From contig NZ_AP023356.1 of the NCBI RefSeq assembly GCF_018324205.1, forward strand, positions 868,001 to 932,000: a stretch of 64,000 nt of DNA, written 5' to 3'. Origin of the DNA: Actinoplanes ianthinogenes (lineage in GTDB: Bacteria; Actinomycetota; Actinomycetes; Mycobacteriales; Micromonosporaceae). The notes under the pieces were generated by a model, which made no database searches, was not told where the DNA came from, and worked only from the letters and a program-made list of their open reading frames with translations. Below, piece by piece: positions 48,701 through 56,816 of the stretch (position 1 is the first letter of the stretch; each line of letters opens with the position of its first letter). Made by a program: the position numbers and the translations under genes.

Positions 48701-51503
48701 CGTCGCGCCCAACGGACAGTTCGGCCCGCAGTCCGGCCGGCCCGCTGTACCGCCTGGCGGACAGTTCGGCCCGCAGCCGGGCCAGCACTCCGCACCGCCC
48801 GCCAGCCCCGGCGCGCCGCAGGACACCCGATACTCGGCACCGGCCGCCGGCCAGAGCACCCCGCCACTCGGCCAGCCGACAGTCCCGCCCAACGGACAGT
48901 CAGGCCAGCACTCCGCACCGCCCGCCGGACCCGACGCTCCGCAAGACGCCCGGCACTCGGCCCCGGCCGCCGGACAGACCAGCCAGCCGACAATGCCGCC
49001 TGGCGGACAGTTCCGCCCTCAGCCCGGCCAGCGCTCCGCACCGCCTGCCGGACCCAGCGCGCCGCAGTCCGGCCAGCCGGTACCGGTATCCGGCGGGGCC
49101 GGAGCGCCGAAGTCGGGTCAGCCTGCGCCGGCGCCGCCGCCCACCGGGTTCGTGGCCGCGCCGCGGCAGCCGTTCGGACCGCGGCCGGTGCCCGGCGGCG
49201 CCCGGACGAATCCGGTTTCCGGTGGTTCCCCGGCACCCGGTCAGGGTCAGCCGGCGGTCCCGCCCGCGGGTGCGTCCGGGTGGCCGGAGGCCGATGCGAC
49301 CTCCGGACCGCGATGGGCTCCGGGCCGGCCGATCGCTCCCGAGCCGGGTGCTGCGGGGCCGATCTCGCCGGCCGCGCAGTGGGAGGCTGGACAGCCGGCG
49401 TCCGAGCAGCAGCCCGGTTTCGGCGGGACCTCGCCGAACCAGGTACCGGCAGGACCGGTTCCACCGGCCGGGCAGTGGTTCCCTGGGCCCGGCGCGGAGC
49501 AAGCCGCACCGGATCAGCCGCACGGGACCGGCTCCGCACAACCCGTCTCCCCCGCCGGGCAGTGGAACGCCACGCCGGGCGGTGCGGCTTCCGGGGTTCG
49601 GCCTGTCTCACCGGCGACACCGCATGAGCCGGCGCGGGCCGGGTCGACCCGGCCTGTTTCGCCGGGGCGTCCGGAGACGCTCGCGGGTCAGTGGGGTCCG
49701 GATCCGGTTGGTCCGCGCCAAGACATCCCTGGTGACGCACGACCGGTTTCCGGGCAGCCCACCAGCGGTAGCGCCTGGGCGCCCACCGCTGGGCAGCACC
49801 AGCCCGACGACGGCTGGGGACCCCGGGCCGGGCAGCACCTGGCGGCCGACGGGCTCGGACGTCCGGTCTCACCCGCCGGTGGGCCGGGTGGCTGGAACCA
49901 GCATGTGACCGGAGCCCAGGGTGCCTACCCGCAGGGTGACGTGCCCACCGGGGAGCTGCCGCAGACGGCGAACCGGAGTGGCGAGCCGCCCACCGGGGAA
50001 CTGCCGCAGGTGGTTGAGGGCGACGACGGCTGGGGCCCCCGGGCCGGGCATCGACCCGTTTCGGGGCAGACCCTGCTACCGGTTCCTCGCCCGGGTGCCG
50101 GGCCGGAGCAGGAGGCGAGTGCTCCTGCGGCCGGTGGCGGCCGGTCGCAGGACAGCAACCGGTTGCCGCAGCAGCCGGGAGTACCGCAAGAGGGTGCGGC
50201 GCCGCTCGGGACCGGATCAGTGCAGCCGGCCGATTCACCCCACCACGCCGGGGTGGCTGTGCCGGCCCAGCGGACGCCGGCCGACGGGGTTGCGATGGGT
50301 CCCGGGGGTGACCAGGAGCCGGCGCCCTACATGGACGCGGACGGGACCTGGCACAACCTGAAGCCGATCGGGAAGCTGGCGGTTTCCGGGCCGGATCAGG
50401 AGCCTCGGCGGTATACCGACACCGCGTTCGGCAGCGGATGGTTCGTGGCCAAGACCGCGGCCGCCGTCGACAAGGACGCCGAAGCGGCCGACGGGCCCGG
50501 GACCGGCGACGAATCCGGGACGAACCAGACAAGTGACGCGGGCGCCAGCGATGCCTCCCCGGAGACGACGGGCACGGACGGCAGCACGGCAACGAGGAGC
50601 GCGGCAGAAAGGGCGCAGGAAACCGAGACCGGAACGCCACGGACGGCCGACACCGCACCGGAAGGCGGGGCGACAGGGCCGGCCGGCACGGACCGGGAGA
50701 CCGGGACGGCACGAGCGACCGGTGCCGGGCCGGGAACCGGGACAGGCACCGCGCGGCCGGCCGGAGCGCCCCAGGAGGCGAACGACCTCGGAAAACACCT
50801 GCCGCTCTCGGCAGCCGACCTGGACGCGATCCGGTGGCGGCTGGACGGTGGGACGCTGCGGGAAGTCGTCGACGACCGGGACGCGCTGCGGGAGCTCGGC
50901 GAGCGACTCGACGGTCCGCTCGCCGACGAGGCCGACAACGTCGTCAAGGCGGGGCTGCTCAGCGTGCGGGCGGAGGTCTACCGGCTGCTCGGCGAGCTCG
51001 GGATGGCGGCGGCGGCGAGCCGGCTCGCGCTGGCGCATGCCGAGTCAGCGCAGGATGAGCAGTCGATGGTGATCGCGCAGGCGGAGTTGGCGCACGTGTT
51101 GCGGCTGCGCGGCGACTGGATGGAGGCCGACCGGCTGTTCCAGCGGGCGGTGGACTCGGAGGTGCCGGCGGCGGTGCGCAGCGTGGTGCACGAGAACGCG
51201 GGCCGCAGCGCGTTCGATCAGGGGCGGCACATGGAGGCCCTGGATCACTTCGCGCGGGCCATCCGGCTCGGGGCGCAGGAGGACACCGATCTGGTGGAGC
51301 GGATCGGGGTCTGCCTGGAGGCGGTCTACATCCACGTGCTGCGGGACGGCTGGGGGCCGTACCCACGGCGGTCGGAGGAGATCCTCGTGCCGCTGAGCGG
51401 GCGGAACGCCGAGGAAGCCGAGGCCGCGGAGACGGCAGCGCCGCCGGAGCCGGACGCTTTCGACGAGGTCACGGCCGAGCGGCCGGTCGTCAAGAAGAGC
51501 TGA
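45792..51503 (+). CDS. Giant (1,903-residue) disordered protein with C-terminal TPR-like domain
   Basis: A single frame with ATG at 45792. Residues 1-130 are acidic and semi-ordered (MSFEDDEYWDEEYNEYSF; RPSWLSDPDFVPIDTSVDNL). Residues about 133-450 are Arg/Asp/Gly-rich (RDDDLVRG, RGNGRDRDGDRIRGN). Residues about 450-1660 are Pro/Gly/Gln-rich, including a PPNGLVPPQPV array (about 755-880). Residues about 1665-1870 are helical repeats (ADNVVKAGLLSVRAEVYRLL; ALAHAESAQDEQSMVIAQAE; ALDHFARAIRLGA) like TPRs. There is no signal peptide or membrane helix, so it is cytoplasmic. Function unknown; a scaffold is plausible. Confidence 0.85.
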   Translation: MSFEDDEYWDEEYNEYSFMPKHAVAQQRHYEKRTTPDPVIPTRRSHAQSDEAAARRGRNADKPAAPFDDQRPSWLSDPDFVPIDTSVDNLSGNYFDDIDFNRPELGVDFDKPDFPIVDPAALQNPERRRRAQGDDSGRAARPADRYGVRRDDRDRGRSGDPDERRRRPAEERRDDERRGGRRAEPRWDEGERRRPEPSVRWDDERPVARPEERRGSRDERARGMVSQPWEDEDFGPIRPTGGRRPRRDEDDARRGSARPGVAGRAQVPAGNGDDRYDGGRRDDDLVRGSGPVRGGDPVRENGRARDDEFVVGSGREELGRGAGRSRDDDLVREAGRGRDGARVRGDRRDRDDDLIRGNGRDRDGDRIRGNGRDREDDLIRSDGRDRDDRRNWDDEPVDLRARDWDDVPAITDRAAGSWPADQRQDEWAEQDWAEGERSEAGREPLVLDGEYYETPQEPAEPRNDEDGKPRVLKRAEPPAPPKVISRATPPPAPRVIKSEPPVAPRVVGASPPTAPARVIGPSGPQVPAAAASASPTTEARPQGPAVPDVTPVSGTPIVSRNAPRPAAPNPPRPTPANAAPPSTGSAPPADAEPTVANRKPGPGRRGDVADAAQQPGAAAGPRPGGVPGQGPAGEAGRGPASAGYPADAAAGYPGQSPAAEAGLGTGAAGYPGQAVPQQRTGRSPRTAHVFLAEGDGPWAIVPDEAPRMPTHANGRPGAPATPPGRPTVPMPGTVQPPAGPGIAASGPATPVPVQPVMPPSGLVPPQPVTPPNGLVPPQPVMPPNGLAAPQPGQPVAPPNGLVPPQPVMPPNGLVPPQPVMPPNGLAAPQPGQLVAPPNGLIPPQPVTPPNGLVPPQPVTPPNGLIPPQSGQPIAPPNGVVPPPATPIAPQPGQRSAPPAGQAAPQDARYATPPAGQHLPQPGVPGVPPGGQFGSENGQPSAPPADPGAPQNTPYSAPTTSQSTPPPGQPAVAPNGQFGPQSGRPAVPPGGQFGPQPGQHSAPPASPGAPQDTRYSAPAAGQSTPPLGQPTVPPNGQSGQHSAPPAGPDAPQDARHSAPAAGQTSQPTMPPGGQFRPQPGQRSAPPAGPSAPQSGQPVPVSGGAGAPKSGQPAPAPPPTGFVAAPRQPFGPRPVPGGARTNPVSGGSPAPGQGQPAVPPAGASGWPEADATSGPRWAPGRPIAPEPGAAGPISPAAQWEAGQPASEQQPGFGGTSPNQVPAGPVPPAGQWFPGPGAEQAAPDQPHGTGSAQPVSPAGQWNATPGGAASGVRPVSPATPHEPARAGSTRPVSPGRPETLAGQWGPDPVGPRQDIPGDARPVSGQPTSGSAWAPTAGQHQPDDGWGPRAGQHLAADGLGRPVSPAGGPGGWNQHVTGAQGAYPQGDVPTGELPQTANRSGEPPTGELPQVVEGDDGWGPRAGHRPVSGQTLLPVPRPGAGPEQEASAPAAGGGRSQDSNRLPQQPGVPQEGAAPLGTGSVQPADSPHHAGVAVPAQRTPADGVAMGPGGDQEPAPYMDADGTWHNLKPIGKLAVSGPDQEPRRYTDTAFGSGWFVAKTAAAVDKDAEAADGPGTGDESGTNQTSDAGASDASPETTGTDGSTATRSAAERAQETETGTPRTADTAPEGGATGPAGTDRETGTARATGAGPGTGTGTARPAGAPQEANDLGKHLPLSAADLDAIRWRLDGGTLREVVDDRDALRELGERLDGPLADEADNVVKAGLLSVRAEVYRLLGELGMAAAASRLALAHAESAQDEQSMVIAQAELAHVLRLRGDWMEADRLFQRAVDSEVPAAVRSVVHENAGRSAFDQGRHMEALDHFARAIRLGAQEDTDLVERIGVCLEAVYIHVLRDGWGPYPRRSEEILVPLSGRNAEEAEAAETAAPPEPDAFDEVTAERPVVKKS
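48051..48440 (+). repeat. 36-bp in-frame repeat encoding (M/T)PPNGLVPPQPV
   Basis: About nine 12-residue units, interrupted twice by PPNGLAAPQPGQ(P/L)VA variants. The units keep frame. Similar but weaker SAPPAGPxAPQ and GQ repeats continue to about 49100. Confidence 0.8.
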
Positions 51504-51577
51504 CCGGCGCCGGAACCGGCGGGCCGTGCGGCGTGTCAGGGAGGACTGACCGCGGCGGGAAGGGTCGTGCGGAGTTG

Positions 51578-52648
51578 TCAGGAGGGGCTGACCGAGGCAC
51601 GCTCCTGCGCGGGCATCTGGTCGAGATTGTGGCGGGGTGGCATCTTGGCCATCGCGGTCCGGCCGCGCCCGCCGCCCTTGGCCTCGTAGAGCGCCGCGTC
51701 CGCGACCCGCTGCAATTCCTCGCTGCCGCCGGCGTGGTAGGGCGCCACCCCGATCCCGATGCTGAGCTTCGGCGGCCCGCCCGGCAGCCCCTCGGTGGCC
51801 GCCAGGTGCGCGCGGGCCCGTTCGGTGTACCGGGACGCGCCCCGCGGCCCGGCCCGGAGCAGCACCGCGAACTCGTCGCCGCCCAGCCGGGCGACCAGAT
51901 GCTCGGTGTCCTCCGCCGCCGCCTTCAGCGCGTCGGCGACGGCCACCAGCGCCCGGTCCCCGACCGCGTGGCCCCAGGTGTCGTTGATCTGTTTGAAGTG
52001 GTCCACGTCGATCAGGACGAGCGCCGCCGGCCCCTCCCCGCGCTCCGCCCGGCCGACCGCCTGGTGCAGGGACTCGTCGAAGGCGCGGCGGTTCGCGGCG
52101 CCGGTCAGCGCGTCCGAGGTGGCCTGCGCCTGGAGGACCGCGCGGAGCCGGTCGTTGCGGGCGTTGAGGCTGATCACCACCCAGGCGGTCATCGCCATCG
52201 CGACGGTCATCGCGACCCAGTCGCTGATCGCCCGGGTGACCTCCAGGAAGCTGAACGCGACCAGGGCGTGCCCGGCGGAGATGGCCACGACGTTGGCGAC
52301 GGCGACCCGGCGGCTGAGGTACGACGAGGCGTACAGCAGCGGCCACAGGTAGAACAGCTGCGGGCCGGTGGTCGGATCCTTCGTGGCGAAGTTGAGCCCG
52401 GTGATCACGACGGTGGCCAGGAACGACACCGCGGGCCAGAACTGCCGGGGCAGCACCTCCGGGCTGCGCCAGCAGACCAGACCGACGAGGAGCAGGGCGA
52501 TCCCGGTGACGCCGACGGTGATCAGCTCGGGCAGCGGGTCGCCGAGCTTCATCAGCACGCCGGTGATGAGGTTGTACGGCCCGGCCACCAGCATGAGGTA
52601 GGCGACGGCACGGTTGGCCCCGTGCTGGTCGCGCAGCTGATACGGCAA
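51578..52648 (-). CDS. Membrane diguanylate cyclase (GGDEF)
   Basis: A 356-residue protein. About six membrane segments occupy residues 15-170 (VAYLMLVAGPYNLITGVLM; LYLWPLLYASSYLSR-like region), followed by GGDEF: SDALTGAANRRAFDESLHQA, LVLIDVDHFKQINDTWGHAV and [12 protein letters not shown]. The active GGDEF loop is intact and no RxxD site precedes it, so product inhibition may be absent. There is no EAL domain. It is 58 bp downstream of the EamA gene on the same strand and may be the end of that operon. Confidence 0.92.
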   Translation of the reverse strand: MPYQLRDQHGANRAVAYLMLVAGPYNLITGVLMKLGDPLPELITVGVTGIALLLVGLVCWRSPEVLPRQFWPAVSFLATVVITGLNFATKDPTTGPQLFYLWPLLYASSYLSRRVAVANVVAISAGHALVAFSFLEVTRAISDWVAMTVAMAMTAWVVISLNARNDRLRAVLQAQATSDALTGAANRRAFDESLHQAVGRAERGEGPAALVLIDVDHFKQINDTWGHAVGDRALVAVADALKAAAEDTEHLVARLGGDEFAVLLRAGPRGASRYTERARAHLAATEGLPGGPPKLSIGIGVAPYHAGGSEELQRVADAALYEAKGGGRGRTAMAKMPPRHNLDQMPAQERASVSPS

Positions 52649-52706
52649 GGCGGTCTCCTCGGTTTACGCCTGAATTTTCGGCGCTGCCGGGCGAGACCTG
52701 AGTCGT

Positions 52707-53576
52707 TCAGACTGTTGCGGCAGCCACCTCGGGCTGCTCGGCCGGCGGGCGGCGGGCCAGCGTCACGCCCACGCTGGCGAGCGTGACCAGCAGCAACGCG
52801 ACGATCTCGACCGGGCCGAGCCGCTGGCCGAGGACGAGCAGGCCGGCCAGGGCGGCGGCGGCCGGCTCCAGGCTCATCAGGATGCCGAAGACCCGGGTCG
52901 GGATGCGGCGCAGCGCGGTCAGCTCCAGGACGTACGGGATGACCGAGGAGAGCAGGGCGACGGCGGCGCCGCCGAGCAGCAGGTGCGGAAGGTCCACGAC
53001 GGCGGACGCGCCGGGCAGGCCGAACGGGGCGGCCAGCAGCGCGGCGACCGCGAGCGCGACGGTCAGGCCGCCGGTGCCCGGGACGAGCGCGCCGACCCGG
53101 GCGCTGAACACGATGTAGCCGGCCCAGCACAGGCCGGCGAGCAGGGCCAGGGCGAGTCCGCCGAGCGGTGCGGCGCCGCCGGAGTGCAGGCCGAGCAGCA
53201 CCACGCCGGCGGCGGCGAGCAGCGCCCAGAGCAGGTCGAGCAGGCGGCGGGTCTGCACCAGGGCGAGCAGCAGCGGGCCGAGGAACTCGACGGTGACCGC
53301 GATGCCCAGCGGGACGGTCCGGATGGCCAGGTAGAAGACCAGGTTCATGGCGCCCGTGCAGAGGCCGAGCAGGGCGGCGGCACGCCAGGCCGCGGCCGTC
53401 CAGGTGGTCAGGCGGGGCCGGGTGATCACGGCGAGGACCAGGGCGGCGACGGTCAGGCGCAGGAAGGTGACACCGGTCGCGCCGAGGTCGTCGAAGAGCC
53501 CCCGGGCGGTCGCGCTGCCGAACTGGACCGAGGCGATCGCGGCCAGCACGAGCAGTGGCGCTGGTACCCGAGTCAT
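52707..53576 (-). CDS. EamA-family (DMT) transporter
   Basis: A 289-residue protein with ten predicted membrane helices in two EamA repeats: ATGVTFLRLTVAALVLAVIT; FYLAIRTVPLGIAVTVEFLG; LSSVIPYVLELTALRRIPTR; GILMSLEPAAAALAGLLVLG. It resembles RhtA-type exporters of amino acids or metabolites. Its ATG is 6 bp after the stop of the MacB-like permease gene, so it is probably the fourth gene of that operon. Substrate unknown. Confidence 0.9.
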   Translation of the reverse strand: MTRVPAPLLVLAAIASVQFGSATARGLFDDLGATGVTFLRLTVAALVLAVITRPRLTTWTAAAWRAAALLGLCTGAMNLVFYLAIRTVPLGIAVTVEFLGPLLLALVQTRRLLDLLWALLAAAGVVLLGLHSGGAAPLGGLALALLAGLCWAGYIVFSARVGALVPGTGGLTVALAVAALLAAPFGLPGASAVVDLPHLLLGGAAVALLSSVIPYVLELTALRRIPTRVFGILMSLEPAAAALAGLLVLGQRLGPVEIVALLLVTLASVGVTLARRPPAEQPEVAAATV

Positions 53577-53582
53577 GATGTG

Positions 53583-54767
53583 TCACTCCGTTCGCAGGGC
53601 CACCACCGGATCCAGCCGGCCGGCCCGCTGTGCCGGTACTACGCCGAAGATGATGCCGACCGCGGCCGACACCCCGAACGCCAGGGTCATCGACCACCAG
53701 GTGAGCGCGGCCGGCACCGGGCTGAGCCCGTCGACCAGCAGGGCCGCGCTCGCGCCGAGCAGCATGCCGAGCACTCCCCCGGTGGTGGTCAGCAGCACCG
53801 CCTCGAGCAGGAACTGGATGCCGATGTCGCGCGGCCGGGCGCCGACCGCCTTGCGCAGGCCGATCTCCTTGGTGCGTTCGCGGACCGAGACCAGCATGAT
53901 GTTGGAGACGCCGACGCCGCCGACCAGCAGGCTGATCCCGGCGATGGCGGCCAGCACCCCGGTCAGCACGCCGAGGATGTCGCCGAGCACGCCGAGGATC
54001 TGTTCCTGGGTGACCGCGCTGAAGTCGGTGTCCGGGTGCCGCTCGGACAGCGTGGCGACGACGTCCTTGCCGAGCTGGTCGATGGTGTCCCGGTCCGGGG
54101 CGCGGATGGCGAGGCCGTCGATCCGGTCGGTGCCGAGCAGCCGTTGCGCCGCGGTGACCGGCACGTGCACCTCGTTGTCCCGGTCGACGCCGAGGCTCTG
54201 ACCGAGCTGTTCGAAGACCCCGATGACCCGGAACCGTACGCCCCCGATGGTCATCTGCCGGCCGATCGGGTCCCGGTCGGCGAACAGGGTGCGGGCCACG
54301 CCGGCGCCGAGCACCGCGACCCGCCGCCCGGTGCTGACGTCGGTCCTGGTCAGGTAGGCGCCGCGGGACAGGTGACGGACGAAGACGGTGGGCGTGGTCT
54401 CCAGGACGCCCTGCATGCTGGCGAACCCGGAGTGGGAGCCGGCCCGGACGGTCTCGCCGGAGGCGATGGTGACGGCGACCCGTGAGCGGTCGCCGACGAC
54501 CCGGCTGACCGCGTCGGCGTCGTCCAGGGTGAGCGGGGAACTGGTCGGGGCGGCGCCGGCTTCGAGCCGGCCGGGCACGACGATCAGCAGGTTCGAGCCG
54601 AGACCCTCGACCTGGCGCTCGATCTGCTGTTTGGTGCCCGTGCCGATGGCCACCAGGGCGACCACGGCGGCCACGCCGATCACCACGCCGAGCATGGTCA
54701 GCAGGCTGCGGAGGCGGTTCGCCCGCAGCGCGTCGAGGGCGACGCGCCACGCCTCGGCCACTCTCAT
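53583..54767 (-). CDS. MacB-like ABC transporter permease
   Basis: A 394-residue permease with the FtsX/MacB layout: one helix near the N terminus (LRSLLTMLGVVIGVAAVVAL), a large extracytoplasmic domain (MacB_PCD; residues about 45-265), then three helices (GVLAAIAGISLLVGGVGVSN; LLTTTGGVLGMLLGASAALL; TLAFGVSAAVGIIFGVVPAQ). Coupling segment RERTKEIGLRKAVGARPRDI is present. Its start overlaps the ATPase stop (ATGA). Probably exports an envelope-active compound or peptide. Confidence 0.93.
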   Translation of the reverse strand: MRVAEAWRVALDALRANRLRSLLTMLGVVIGVAAVVALVAIGTGTKQQIERQVEGLGSNLLIVVPGRLEAGAAPTSSPLTLDDADAVSRVVGDRSRVAVTIASGETVRAGSHSGFASMQGVLETTPTVFVRHLSRGAYLTRTDVSTGRRVAVLGAGVARTLFADRDPIGRQMTIGGVRFRVIGVFEQLGQSLGVDRDNEVHVPVTAAQRLLGTDRIDGLAIRAPDRDTIDQLGKDVVATLSERHPDTDFSAVTQEQILGVLGDILGVLTGVLAAIAGISLLVGGVGVSNIMLVSVRERTKEIGLRKAVGARPRDIGIQFLLEAVLLTTTGGVLGMLLGASAALLVDGLSPVPAALTWWSMTLAFGVSAAVGIIFGVVPAQRAGRLDPVVALRTE

Positions 54768-55453
54768 GAGGCGATCAGCCCGTCTTTCATCCGGATCTGC
54801 CGGTGCGCCCGCGCGGCCACGTCCCGATCGTGGGTGACCAGGACGACCGCCACCCCCTCGGCGTTGAGCGACTCCAGCAGGGCGAGGATCGACTGCCCGG
54901 TGGCCGAGTCGAGGTTGCCGGTCGGCTCGTCGGCCAGCAGCAGCGACGGCCCGGTGACCAGCGCCCGGGCGATCGCCACCCGCTGCTGTTCACCGCCGGA
55001 GAGCTGGTTGGGCCGGTGCCCGATCCGGTGCGCGAGCCCGACCCGCTCCAGCATCGCGGCGGCCCGCTCGCGGCGTTCCCGGCGGCCGGCCCCGCGATAG
55101 ACCAGCGGCAGCCCGACGTTGTCCTGCGCGGTGGTCCGGGCCAGCAGGTGGAACGACTGGAAGACGAAGCCGATCGTGGTGTTCCGCAGCTCGGCCAGCT
55201 CGTTCGGGGAGAGCGCGCCGACGTCCCGGCCGCCGATCAGCAGGGTGCCGCTGGTCGGCCGGTCCAGGCCGCCGAGCAGGTGCATCAGGGTGGACTTGCC
55301 GGACCCGGAGGTGCCGACGATGGCCACGTAGTCGCCGGGCTCGACGGTGAGCGAGACGCCGCGCAACGCCGGCACCGAGACCCCGTCCAGCTCGTAGGTG
55401 CGGGTCACGTCGGTGGCGACGATGGCCGGCGTGGTCGTCGCGAGCTCGCTCAT
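54764..55453 (-). CDS. MacB/LolD-like ABC transporter ATP-binding protein
   Basis: A 229-residue ATPase with Walker A VGTSGSGKSTLMHLLGGLD, Q-loop VFQSFHLLARTTAQDNVGLP, signature LSGGEQQRVAIARAL, Walker B SLLLADEPTGNLDS and the H-loop VTHD. The D-loop and length match the MacB ATPase group. Overlaps by 4 bp with both neighbours in the operon. Confidence 0.95.
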   Translation of the reverse strand: MSELATTTPAIVATDVTRTYELDGVSVPALRGVSLTVEPGDYVAIVGTSGSGKSTLMHLLGGLDRPTSGTLLIGGRDVGALSPNELAELRNTTIGFVFQSFHLLARTTAQDNVGLPLVYRGAGRRERRERAAAMLERVGLAHRIGHRPNQLSGGEQQRVAIARALVTGPSLLLADEPTGNLDSATGQSILALLESLNAEGVAVVLVTHDRDVAARAHRQIRMKDGLIAS

Positions 55454-56763
55454 CGGGCGCGTTCGCCGGATGCCACCTGGTCGGCGCCGGCGACCACGAT
55501 CTGCTGGCCGGCGGCCACCCCGGAGACCACCTGCACGGTGTCCTCGCCCTGCACGCCGAGCCGGACCGGCACCGACGTGTACCGCCCGTCCTGCACGGCC
55601 CAGACGGTGTCCTTGCCGTCGGCGCTGACCACCGCCGAGGCCGGGACGGTGACCGCGTCGTCGACCTGGCGCACCTTGAGCCGGATCACCGCGCTCATCC
55701 CGGGCCGCGGGGTGGGCGCCGCCCCGCCGCTGTCGGCGTAGGTCCCCTTGCCCAGGTCGAGGCGCACCCGATACGACACTCCGCCGCGCGCGGAGGTGGT
55801 GGGCAGCAGGTCGACCGAGCGGACGGTGGCCTGGTAGGTGGCGCCGGTGGCGGCGTCCAGCTCGACGTCGGCCGTCACGCCCGGCTTGACCAGCAGCACG
55901 TCCGTCTCGTCGACCTCGGCGGCCAGCCCGAGCCGGCCCATGTCGATCACGGTGAGCAGCGGGGTCCCGGCGGCCACGTAGGAGCCCTCGCTGACGGCCG
56001 AGTCGACACCGTCCGCCGGCACACTCGTCCCGCTGTTCCCCAGCAACGAGGTCAGGTCGGACGGCGGGGCCGACTGAGGTCCGCCGAACTGCACCACGCC
56101 CGACACCGGAGCACGCAGGGTGAGCGCCTCCACAGCCGCATCAGCCAGGTCGTACGCCTGCTGTGCCTGCATCCGCTGCGCGGCGGACAGCGAGCTGACC
56201 GCCTCCCCCAGCGAAGCGACCCCCCGCTGGACGGCCCGCACCGAGGCGGCAGCCGCGTCCGACGCCGCGGCATACTGCTCCTGGGCCGTCTCGACCTGCT
56301 GGATCAGCGCTTTCTGCAACGCCGGATCCGTGATCTTGGAAGCGGCCGCCCGGGCCTGCTCGAACGCCTTCTCGGCCCGCCGATCGGTACGCTGCCGCAC
56401 CTCGGTGAAGTCACCGGTCGGCACGCCGCCGCCGGACGGGATCCGATCGAGGGCCTCCTGCGCCGCGTCCCGCCGCTGCTCCAGCTCGGGCGACGTAATG
56501 ACGGCCAGGATCGCACCCTTCTTCACCTGGGCGCCGGGCTGGACGAGGACGTCCGAGACGGTGCCGGCGGCCGGCGCGGAGAGGGTGGCCGCGGTCCGGG
56601 CGGTGACCGAGCCGGGCGCCTCGACGATCTCGCTCACCGTGCCCACGGCCGCGGTGCCGAGGTGAACCGCGGAGGAGTCGTCCGCGTCACAGGACGCGGC
56701 GGTCAGCAGCAGGAGGACCAGGGAGCCGGCGGCGAGCATCGCGGGGCGGGACACAGAGGCCAC
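55450..56763 (-). CDS. HlyD/MacA-like adaptor lipoprotein
   Basis: About 437 residues from GTG at 56763. A lipoprotein signal ends LTAASC. The biotinyl-lipoyl half-motifs (GSVTARTAATLSAPAAGTVS and LRAPVSGVVQFGG) flank a coiled-coil hairpin (residues about 95-225; AASKITDPALQKALIQQVET). Beta-barrel and membrane-proximal domains follow (AAEVDETDVLLVKPG; VTVPASAVVSADGK). In Gram-positive bacteria such adaptors serve MacB-like exporters. First gene of the operon adaptor-ATPase-permease-EamA. The start has no clear Shine-Dalgarno. Confidence 0.9.
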   Translation of the reverse strand: MASVSRPAMLAAGSLVLLLLTAASCDADDSSAVHLGTAAVGTVSEIVEAPGSVTARTAATLSAPAAGTVSDVLVQPGAQVKKGAILAVITSPELEQRRDAAQEALDRIPSGGGVPTGDFTEVRQRTDRRAEKAFEQARAAASKITDPALQKALIQQVETAQEQYAAASDAAAASVRAVQRGVASLGEAVSSLSAAQRMQAQQAYDLADAAVEALTLRAPVSGVVQFGGPQSAPPSDLTSLLGNSGTSVPADGVDSAVSEGSYVAAGTPLLTVIDMGRLGLAAEVDETDVLLVKPGVTADVELDAATGATYQATVRSVDLLPTTSARGGVSYRVRLDLGKGTYADSGGAAPTPRPGMSAVIRLKVRQVDDAVTVPASAVVSADGKDTVWAVQDGRYTSVPVRLGVQGEDTVQVVSGVAAGQQIVVAGADQVASGERAR

Positions 56764-56783
56764 TCTATGTCGCCGAACACGGA

Positions 56784-56811
56784 ACGGGCCGCCCCCGCAG
56801 GAGCGGCCCGT
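56784..56811 (-). terminator. Terminator hairpin after the L,D-transpeptidase gene
   Basis: ACGGGCCGC (56784-56792) pairs with GCGGCCCGT (56803-56811), 10-nt loop, 6 bp beyond the stop at 56817. It overlaps the leader of the adaptor gene. Confidence 0.6.
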
Positions 56812-56816
56812 GGGGA

